Shown piece by piece: positions 57,099 through 64,000 of a DNA stretch of 64,000 nt. The notes beneath the pieces were generated by a model, which saw only the letters and a list, made by a program, of their open reading frames with translations, was not told the DNA's origin and searched no databases. The stretch lies in assembly GCA_964016875.1 (NCBI GenBank), contig OZ024735.1:3774469-3838468 (forward strand), written 5' to 3'. Source of the DNA: Fallopia convolvulus. Its lineage: Eukaryota > Streptophyta > Magnoliopsida > Caryophyllales > Polygonaceae. A program made the position numbers and the translations under genes. How positions within the stretch are numbered: position 1 is the first letter of the stretch; each line of letters opens with the position of its first letter.

Positions 57099-57180
57099 CA
57101 GGACCGACACAGAGGTCACGTCGGGCCCGATGTTGGCGACAATAGGAAGTCGGGACCGACGTAGGGTAAGTCGGGCTCGA
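57099..57180. repeat. TCGGGCCCGA word cluster, LTR end, family C
   Basis: GGACCGAC (57101), TCGGGCCCGA (57121-57130), GTCGGGACCGAC (57149-57160) and GTCGGGCTCGA (57170-57180). It lies about 150-230 bp from the LTR end. Confidence 0.9.
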
Positions 57181-57962
57181 GGTAGCTAGGTTTGTCGAAC
57201 TTCAAAGATTAAAAGTAGATCTTGGGCTTTTGGGTTCCTTCTCTAGTAGATTAAGGCTTATCCACCCCAATTCAAGCAATGAGTGATGATCGGACTAGGA
57301 TCGAGTGCTTTCGCCCTCGTTCCAACCACTTCTACACATCGATCATTGGGGAAATCCCCTTCGAAGCAAGGTCTTGAGATTGACACATGTTCACTTTCGC
57401 TACTTTGCCAATCACAAGCCTTGATTCCCAACTTTCGCAAGGAATTGTAGCTCTATGTAGAGTGGGTTCCTTAGATCAAGCACTCAAGGCTATGGAATTG
57501 GGGTTTCTAGCCCAAACCTAGCTAGGGTTTTCCCCCATAACCCAAGATCAAGGAGATCTACTCCATAAGGCAAACAAAGAAAGCAAACAAATCAAAAGGG
57601 AAAGCAATCAACATCATCAATCTCAAAACAAAGCAAAGTTTCATTCAAATCCAAAGCAATCCACAAATTCCAATCAAGGGTTTCCAAATCCACAAGATCA
57701 AAACAAAGCAAAGCTAATCAATCAACCAAACCTATCAAGCTTCCTCTCCCTTGGCCGATTCTCTCTCTTCTCCTTCTCCTCTCCTTCCTCCTTGCTCTCC
57801 AAGTATCCTCTTGGTTCCTTTTTCAAGTGTGGGAACCCTTTCCCCCCTTTTGTGAGTATGAGAGGGAACCCCAAATTAGAAGACAAGAGGGCCTTTTATA
57901 GATTAGATGAGGGGCAAAAGTGGAAGTCCACAAATTCGTGCCTTGGAGCCCAAGTAGTCCAG

Positions 57963-58072
57963 TGACCGACTCGGACCGACACGGAGGACCTCGGGCCCGA
58001 GTTACTGTGCATGTCGGTCCGAGGTTGAAAATTCCAAGTCGGGCCCGGCGTGGTTGCAACTCGGTCCGAACC
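57963..58072. repeat. TCGGGCCCGA word cluster upstream of the promoter, family C
   Basis: GACTCGGACCGAC, TCGGGCCCGA (57991-58000), GTCGGTCCGA (58013-58022), GTCGGGCCCGGC (58039-58050) and ACTCGGTCCGAACC (58059-58072). Confidence 0.92.
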
Positions 58073-58356
58073 TCGTTCCACCTTCTTCTTGTTGGCTTTC
58101 CTCTTGTTCTTCTTCATGGCTTGCTCCTCTCTTTCCTCCTTTGCTCGGGCCTTGCTCCATGTCTCGACCCTCCTTCAAATCGATCCTTGATCCATGCCAA
58201 ATTACCTACAAAACACATAAAACGCGCGTAGTTTCCGAATCTCATAGAAATACGGGAACTAAGCTAAAAAGGAACAAAACGCACAAGAAAAGGGAAAAAG
58301 AAACATATTTACAAAGGAAATCACATATGAAAACACCACCAAATAGAGAGACATCA

Positions 58357-60099
58357 AAATACCCCATAATTAAACTTGCTTGTCCTCAAGCAATAACAAT
58401 GTAAGCAAGACCGAAACATAATCTTCAAGTAAAGCCTCGTATGAAAACACATTTTAAGCACAAGTGATTGATATTCAAGCAAGATTACATCATCACACAT
58501 GATTAAGTGTTCCAAGGAATAGAGTTAATGCAACTAAGCCTCACTTTAGGGATATGTGAATGTGTATCACTCATCATGTGTTTGGGTTTAGCAGTGAACA
58601 CTCAAGCTCAAAAATCATGCAAGTAAGGACTTTACTATTGAAGCTAATATCACCAATTCCTCCACCTAGAGATGCCTAATGCAAAGTACACAAAGAATTT
58701 CGAACTTGGCTCAATGGAGGTCCTCAAAGAGGTTCCATTCGGTCGGGTTGTAATGGGGCTTTTGGTATTTCTCAAGGTGGGAATTATTTGGTCTTGTGGT
58801 GCTTACAATGGGGATTGAACAACCTAAACTCTCACCAACTTCACCAAATTCCACCATTACTTTCACACCCACCCAAAAGACTTAACATTTTCCTTTCAAC
58901 CCAAAATTTCACTTAACATACCACTTCATCTTTGCTCTTATGCTTTTTGTTGGATTTTCAACACTTTCTACATTTGGACCGACTTTCTTATGACATCGGG
59001 CCCGATGTTGCTTGTAACTCGGTCGGACCCTTTTCTTCACTTAAGCTCTTTGCTTAATTCCACTTTACATTTCCAACATTTTCTTTCTTTCTTTTCTTTT
59101 TTTTTTCATTTTTGTACAACAAAGATGCACTACCCACATGATTTATAACACCATTCTTTGCCCTTAAACCCAAGAGAATCTCAACTCTTCAAATTCGATC
59201 CAAACCTCTCTTCTAAAGTCCAATCCCATAAGGGTCAAGTCATATACGGCTAGGAATAATATCTTTGAGGAGTTTCAAACAAAGGCTTAGGCTAGAACGG
59301 GGCTACAAACAAAGGATTATCTTCATGGTAGGATATGGTACATTTATGTGACTAGAAGAATAAAGTTCAAAATCAATGTGACCATGCTAGGACAATTCTC
59401 ATGACGGTCTTGGAAAATAGATAAACACCGCAATAGCAAGTTTTACTAAGCATGAATGAGCTAATCACACAAGAAAAATGAGGGATATGCAAATATGAAC
59501 AAGCATCCCTAAAATGGCCAAAAATCAATCTCACAAGGGTCACTCATACCTAGTTGCATAAGAACTCATCCTAGAACTCACATGTTCAATAAAACAAGCA
59601 AGATATCATGATCACATCAAAAGCAACATCATTTTTAGAGGCTAAACTATCCAAAAATATGCAAAGGAATTTACATGCTCACATCATCATTAGCTTTTAT
59701 TTTGGCAATCTAAGATGGGAATTCCTAGTCCAAAACCTACAAAACACAAAATCTTTTTGTTGTTTTTAACACATTTTTTTCACATTTTTTTTTAGATTTT
59801 ATGGATTTTTTTGCAAAAATTTCTCTAAAACCAAAAACTAATCCATTCAAGACCAAATTAATCATCCGTGTCATTCCACAAACCAATAAGCAAACATCCC
59901 AAATACAAACTAGAAACACAAACTAAATATCCTCAAAGTAATAAACAAACATAAACAAGTGAAATCATGAACACACTTACCCCCACCCCATACTTAAAAT
60001 TTTGATGTCCCCATCAAACAAGGAAACCAAAACTTAAAAAGCAAGAGAGAAGAGTATGAGGAGCTCACAATTTCTTATTCTTCAATGGCAAGTATAGGA
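58357..60099 (-). other. 3' internal region of family C, no gene
   Basis: Contains on the minus strand GAGGACAAGCAAGTT and the polypurine tract next to the LTR, a word pair at 58976-59030, and GGGGACATCAAAATTTTAAG near 60014-59995, the counterpart of 28016 in family B. Confidence 0.75.
58976..59030. repeat. TCGGGCCCGA words between ORF-1 and LTR, family C
   Basis: GGACCGAC (58977), TCGGGCCCGA (58996-59005) and ACTCGGTCGGACC (59018-59030). It is at the same relative place as 28820-28858 in family B. Confidence 0.9.
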
Positions 60100-61904
60100 T
60101 CAATCGAAGGGGTTGTCACGTCTACGTCCTCTTTGGAGCCTTGCTTGCCGCTCCCTCTCGTACACTTGCTCTTGGTAGAAGTCTTGTGGTGGTGGTTGAA
60201 GTTGAGGCTCCGGGCGTGTCCATTCGTCCTCACGGGAAGGGAAGTTCCCGCTCATCCACGTGTTGTAGCTATCTTGGACCCGCCACCTTTTGTCTTCCAC
60301 CTCCCTAAGCTCCTCCACCTCTCGTCTAGTGTAGCCGAGGGCTCGGTTCATCTCTTGTTGGCTAGCTTGGAAAGAGCTTTGTTGTTGAAGCATTTGTTGT
60401 TGTTGTTGGTACATTTGTTGTTGATGTTGGTACATTTGTTGCTGTTGGAGATTCACTTGATGGACCTCTTGGAGAACATTTTCTTGTTGAAGTTGGAGAT
60501 GGGCCATTTGGTTGGCCAAAAAGGACATGTCCACCGGTTGTTGTTGCTCGGGAAACACCATTCCCGGACCGTACCATTGGGCATAGCCTTCATAACCGCC
60601 ACTTTGAGCTTGCTCTCGCCTTGCACCGCTCCCTTCTCCACGCTCATAATGCTTCGGGACCTCATCACCATAGAATGAACTGGACCGACGTTGAGGGAAG
60701 TCGGGCCCGACTTGGTGTGTACCTCAGTCCGCCAGTGTTGGAGCTTGGTGTGTGGCTCGGAGGTTGGCCATCAAACCTTGGAAGCGCTCATCTTCTTCAT
60801 TTAGCTCTTGATAGACTTCCATGTCTTCCCCACGAGGTGCAAACACAAAGTTGTCTTGGTCGGAATCCGGTGTAGATGGAGGGGAGGTAAACCGAATGTG
60901 TTGAGATTGTTGTCGCCGCCCCTCTCTTGCACCTTCAGGGTCACCAAATGAGTGTGGCTTGCCGGCCCACACTTGGTACCAATTTTGATACCGAGAAAGA
61001 TCATATAGGTTGTGCACCAACCGGATCGACACTCCATCATAGTTTGAGTGAGGGGTCAAGGAAATCATGTAGAGCTTCTCCTTGATGATGCTGGCCTTCT
61101 TGAAATACTTCATGTTCATGAACTCAACACCATTCGGAGCCGGAGAGTACTTGTCGAGATCAACTCCTAGACGCATGGCGAGCCTTGCTATCATCCCTCC
61201 GAAGTAGATCCAAGAGGAGCTTTGGAAGTCTCGCACCATCTTGACCCACTCCCATGCAAGGTTCATGGGCTTCTCGGTGTTGAAGAGCATCTCATGGAGC
61301 AACATGATCTCTTCCTTCATCGGCTTGCTCAACTCATGGCGAGCATAGATTGCACATCCCAAAACTCGCACCATGACCCGAAAAAGAGGGCTAGCAATCT
61401 CGGTTGTGGAGGCGCCTTTTCTCATCTCGCTCTTCCCGGCCACATGACGCCACACTTGGTTCACCTTCTCATTGTTGACGTCGGCCTCTTCTCTTGGGCA
61501 TGGAAACCCGAAGTAGGTAGCCAAATCCCTAAGAGTGAGATTGTGGTCCTCGTTGCCCAATCGGAAAGTGAGCGCCCCTTCCTCATCCTCCACATTATCA
61601 TAAGTGCACTCGAATGTGGCCATAAATTCCGAGGTGAGGGCGGGGTAGTGAGTGTTGTCCCACCTTAGCATTCCATTAAGACCGATGTGGAGTAGCATCT
61701 TGGAAGGGCTTGATCCATGTCCATCTTCCTCACGGCTTCCCAATCAAGCCACCTCGTGTGGTGCTCAAGCGCCATATATCTTTCATAATTCTCCACTTGC
61801 TCATCATCCTCCAAATAGACATCATCCAACTTCGGCTCTTTCCTCGTCTTCTTGGACTTCTTCCGTGGCCTTTCCACATGAGAGGATGAAGCTCTTGTCT
61901 CCAT
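60100..61904 (-). pseudogene. ATHILA ORF-1-like protein gene (family C), frameshifted
   Basis: Start ATG 61904 (METRASSSHVERPRKKSKKT, basic, nuclear-signal-like). A one-base shift near 61700 leads to the long frame 61743-60724: HYPALTSEFMATFECTYDN, FRLGNEDHNLTLRDLATYFG, FRVMVRVLGCAIYARHELSK, GMIARLAMRLGVDLDKYSP and YQNWYQVWAGKPHSFGDP, each lined up with a piece of the family B protein. After a stop at 60724 and a word cluster, the Q-rich C-terminus continues in 60561-60100 (QQMYQHQQQMYQQQQQM, then REVEELREVEDKRWRVQDSY). Unlike family B the middle is not strongly acidic. Function unknown. Confidence 0.82.
60680..60730. repeat. TCGGGCCCGA words within the ORF-1 C-terminal region, family C
   Basis: GGACCGACG (60682), TCGGGCCCGA (60701-60710) and CAGTCCGCC. 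They lie where the reading frame is interrupted between the two ORF-1 parts; the family B counterpart is at 27427-27497. Confidence 0.85.
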
Positions 61905-62127
61905 GGTACCTGGGCTCGATGTGGGAGTATTCGGGTCACCAATTTTACTCCATCCTCTTGCAACTTCTTTCCCATATTTCCATTTAAATATTTCACCTCA
62001 AATCCTACACAACTTTGAAGAATGCACGACACCAAAAATCCACAAAACACTAGATAGAGATTGGTTAGAGAACAACTAGGCTACACTAAGAAAAATCAAA
62101 CTAAAATTACGAAAAGAAAGCTACTAG

Positions 62128-62145
62128 CTCGGGTTGCCTCCCGAG
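62128..62145 (-). repeat. Post-gag hairpin CGGGAGGCAACCCG, family C
   Basis: CTCGGGAGGCAACCCGAG on the minus strand, a 6-bp stem with loop AGGCAA, about 45 bp after the gag-protease stop. The family B copy is at 25068-25083. Confidence 0.85.
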
Positions 62146-62189
62146 AAGTGCTCGTTTAGAGTCACTAGCTTGACTTCCTAACCTCAACC

Positions 62190-64000
62190 TCATGGCGGGT
62201 GAAACACGGTGAATTGCTCGCCATTGTTATGCCCATTCCCATTGCCTTCATACCCATAAAACCACCAACGATGGTCTATATAGGCATGGCTCTCCGATCT
62301 CGGGCCTATCTCATCATACTCTTCCAACGGATGAGATTTCTCCTCCTTACTTGCTCCATCATGTTTTTCTTTTCCTACACCAAGGTTATCCAAAGAATTC
62401 CTAGGAGATTCTACCAATTCATCTTTCAAATCACTAAGGCAAATGTAGGAGTCTCCTAAGTCATCGTTCAAATCACTTAAACAAATGTAGGAATCAAAAG
62501 TTTGGGAAGAATTGTGGTCATCACCAACATTAAAAGGATATAAGTAAGGATACTCTTCATTTCTCCTTGGGCTAGCATTGATCCTTGACTCACTTGGATC
62601 CTTGAATTGCTCCAACAACTCCCTTACTTGTATTTGTTCATTGAACCCTTCATCACTACTTAACACAACGACCTCTCTAGAAACTTCCACTTCTTCATTT
62701 TCTCTCTTGGCACTCTCTTCAAGTTTAAGGATGGCCAAGGCGTCCGGCTCATTTAAAGCCTTGTTGAAGTGAAAATCGACCTTTTCTTCCCCAATCTCAA
62801 AGGAAACCTTGCCGTTCTTGACATCAAACCTTGCCCCCGCCGTAGCTAAGAATGGTCTTCCTAAGATTATTGGGACCAAGGGATCCTCATGCATGTCCAA
62901 GATCACGAAGTCATCGGGGACAAAGTACTTTCCAACTCGCACTGGAACGTCATCCAATATCCCCTTAGCCTTGATGATGGAACCGTCGGCCATAGTTAGG
63001 GACATATCGGCCGGCTCCATTTCACCCAAATTTTCTCTTCTCCAAATGCTAGCGGGCATCACCGAAACACTTGCCCCAAGGTCACATAAGGCTCGGAAGT
63101 TTTGAGACCCCACACCAATAGTGATAGCAAAACGACCGGGATCTCCTAGCTTTTGTGGTAACTCCAAGGTCTTGACCTCATCTTGCATTTCAACTATGGA
63201 TCTCTTCTTGCTCAAAATCTCTTTTAAAAACTTGGCATAAGATGGCATCTCGCTCAATGCGTCGGTGAACAGGATAGAGATGTTTAAGCCTTGCAAGAGT
63301 TTGAGAAACCTCTTGAACTTGTTCTCAACAACATCTTTTGGCTTCTTCGAGGGATATGGAAGAATTGTTGCACCTTGAATCTTGCTTGGATCAACCTCTT
63401 TGGACTTCCCCTCTTCACTTGCAACATTTCCTGGTTGGACCGACTTAGGTACCATGTCGGGCCCGATATTGTGAATCTCGGTCCTGGACAGAGGGGTTGG
63501 ATCGAGGTTCGGGTACGTCGGTCCCGAGTTGCTCTCAACCTCGGTCCGGGGTAAAGGGGTCGATCTTCTTGCTGGGTCGACTTCGGGGAACGTCGGACCC
63601 GACTTGCTGGGTAAGTTGATCCGACTCTCTTCATTCTTCTTAGGCATGTGTGGCTCGGGTAGGTTTCGGCCACTTCTCAATCCAATTGCCCGGACTTCAT
63701 TTTGATTGTTTTGAGCTCGAGGATTCTCCTCGGGTCGGCCCGGAAGTCTCCCATTCTCTCTCGGGGCTTGAGTTGCGATTTGAGCAAATTGATTGTCGAC
63801 TTGCCTCCTCCATGCACCAAACTCATTGAATTGGGTCCTCATCTCCTTGAACTCGTCTCTCATCTCTTGAACGAATGATTGTAGCTCATTGAATCCCGGT
63901 GGTCTATATGGTGGTGGTGGCGCCCTTGGCTCGTTTTGGTTGAAGTTGTTGTTGTAACCTTGAGCTTGACCGTTGTTCCACCGGCCATTGCCACCATTGT
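62190..64000 (-). CDS. Athila-type gag-protease (family C), 5' end outside the window
   Basis: One open frame from the window edge to the stop at 62190, at least 600 codons, with no break. The part seen starts in the Asn/Pro-rich stretch after the zinc knuckle (NGGNGRWNNGQAQGYNNN), followed by a helical segment (FVQEMRDEFKEMRTQFNEF), the linker with the repeated SGPT-FP/YP-DP peptide, and the protease near 63070 (FRALCDLGASVSVMPASIW; DLGAS as active site) with VPIILGRPFLATAGARFDV near 62870. The acidic tail has a tandem repeat DSYICLSDLNDDLG / DSYICLSDLKDELV. The frame ends with no RT. Gag packages the RNA and protease matures it; the intact frame contrasts with the broken family B copy. Confidence 0.88.
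   Translation of the reverse strand, partial: NGGNGRWNNGQAQGYNNNFNQNEPRAPPPPYRPPGFNELQSFVQEMRDEFKEMRTQFNEFGAWRRQVDNQFAQIATQAPRENGRLPGRPEENPRAQNNQNEVRAIGLRSGRNLPEPHMPKKNEESRINLPSKSGPTFPEVDPARRSTPLPRTEVESNSGPTYPNLDPTPLSRTEIHNIGPDMVPKSVQPGNVASEEGKSKEVDPSKIQGATILPYPSKKPKDVVENKFKRFLKLLQGLNISILFTDALSEMPSYAKFLKEILSKKRSIVEMQDEVKTLELPQKLGDPGRFAITIGVGSQNFRALCDLGASVSVMPASIWRRENLGEMEPADMSLTMADGSIIKAKGILDDVPVRVGKYFVPDDFVILDMHEDPLVPIILGRPFLATAGARFDVKNGKVSFEIGEEKVDFHFNKALNEPDALAILKLEESAKRENEEVEVSREVVVLSSDEGFNEQIQVRELLEQFKDPSESRINASPRRNEEYPYLYPFNVGDDHNSSQTFDSYICLSDLNDDLGDSYICLSDLKDELVESPRNSLDNLGVGKEKHDGASKEEKSHPLEEYDEIGPRSESHAYIDHRWWFYGYEGNGNGHNNGEQFTVFHPP
63436..63605. repeat. TCGGGCCCGA-type words within the gag linker, family C
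   Basis: GGACCGAC (63438), TCGGGCCCGA (63457-63466), GTCGGTCCCGAG (63518-63529), CTCGGTCCGGG (63540-63550) and GTCGGACCCGAC (63592-63603). Spacing is 40-60 bp. They encode repeated SGPT / IGPD peptides. Confidence 0.9.

Larger units (their letters stand above)
56951..58356 (-). repeat. 3' LTR of Athila-type family C
   Basis: On the minus strand it starts TGATGTCTCTC directly after the polypurine tract TTATGGGGTATTT and should end CTCGCA at 56951, about 1406 bp, close to LTR B (1468). A TATA box, TATAAAAGG, is on the minus strand at 57900-57892. The left end is inferred from the TG/CA rule and length. Confidence 0.75.
56951..64000 (-). mobile_element. Athila-type retrotransposon lacking RT and integrase (family C), partial
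   Basis: Minus order: gag-protease (from beyond 64000 to 62190), hairpin CGGGAGGCAACCCG (62128-62145), ORF-1-like gene (61904-60100), non-coding stretch, polypurine tract, 3' LTR (58356-56951). The 5' part is outside the window. Proteins and word differ strongly from family B but the plan is the same, including the absence of RT, RNase H and integrase between 62190 and 61904. Confidence 0.88.

Noticed and set aside
60085..60678. 197-codon plus-strand Leu-rich ORF
   Set aside because: Antisense of the Q-rich ORF-1 tail of family C; CAG/CAA runs read as Leu on the other strand.
1..64000. Endogenous pararetrovirus sequence
   Set aside because: No movement or coat protein motifs; all RT found is copia, chromovirus or non-LTR type.

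Overview
The window is nuclear DNA of a flowering plant, probably a eudicot. It is AT-rich and is almost wholly stacked and nested transposable elements: a Sirevirus-like Ty1/copia, a chromodomain-bearing Ty3/gypsy chromovirus, Athila-type elements with a tRNA-Asp-like primer site, a hAT element, a Helitron, a tRNA-derived SINE and MITEs. No tRNA, rRNA, CRISPR array or clearly functional host gene is seen. The only host-derived gene recognised is a broken peptidyl-prolyl isomerase of CYP21-4 type inside the Helitron.

Layout. 1-585: Athila-type LTR fragment (family A). 587-7631: 5'-truncated copia element with its 3' LTR, split by a 2.3-kb hAT element (2247-4565) flanked by a perfect 8-bp target duplication. 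7632-10469: unresolved repeat-derived DNA with a 61-bp minisatellite. 10470-33545: minus-strand chromovirus (gag, protease, RT, RNase H, integrase and chromodomain, all broken). Its 5' LTR was hit three times: by a short non-autonomous LTR element (17398-20262), by a 10.4-kb Athila-type element (family B, 20617-30992), and by a 5'-truncated non-LTR element ending in a long AAT repeat (32322-33503). Removing these restores a simple LTR. 33546-35530: Athila-type LTR fragment (family D), then another LTR fragment carrying a long-TIR element. 36963-48293: 11.3-kb minus-strand Helitron with both termini recognisable. 48294-51486: MITEs, duplications and a SINE that itself holds a Tourist MITE. 51487-56834: chromovirus-like element with only gag left. 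56837-56950: inverted LTR fragment. 56951-64000 and beyond: minus-strand Athila-type element (family C) running off the window.

How the parts relate. Families B and C are divergent in sequence but share one plan: gag-protease, the hairpin CGGGAGGCAACCCG, then an ATHILA ORF-1-like gene, with no reverse transcriptase, RNase H or integrase between. They must rely on enzymes from elsewhere.

The most unusual signal is that each Athila family carries its own short palindromic word, repeated at matching places: twice per LTR, in the gag linker coding sequence, before and after the ORF-1 gene. The word is CGTTAACG in B, TCGGGCCCGA in C and ACTCGGTC/GACCGAGT in A. Position is conserved while sequence is replaced. 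The chromovirus LTR and the copia LTR carry their own palindrome clusters too.
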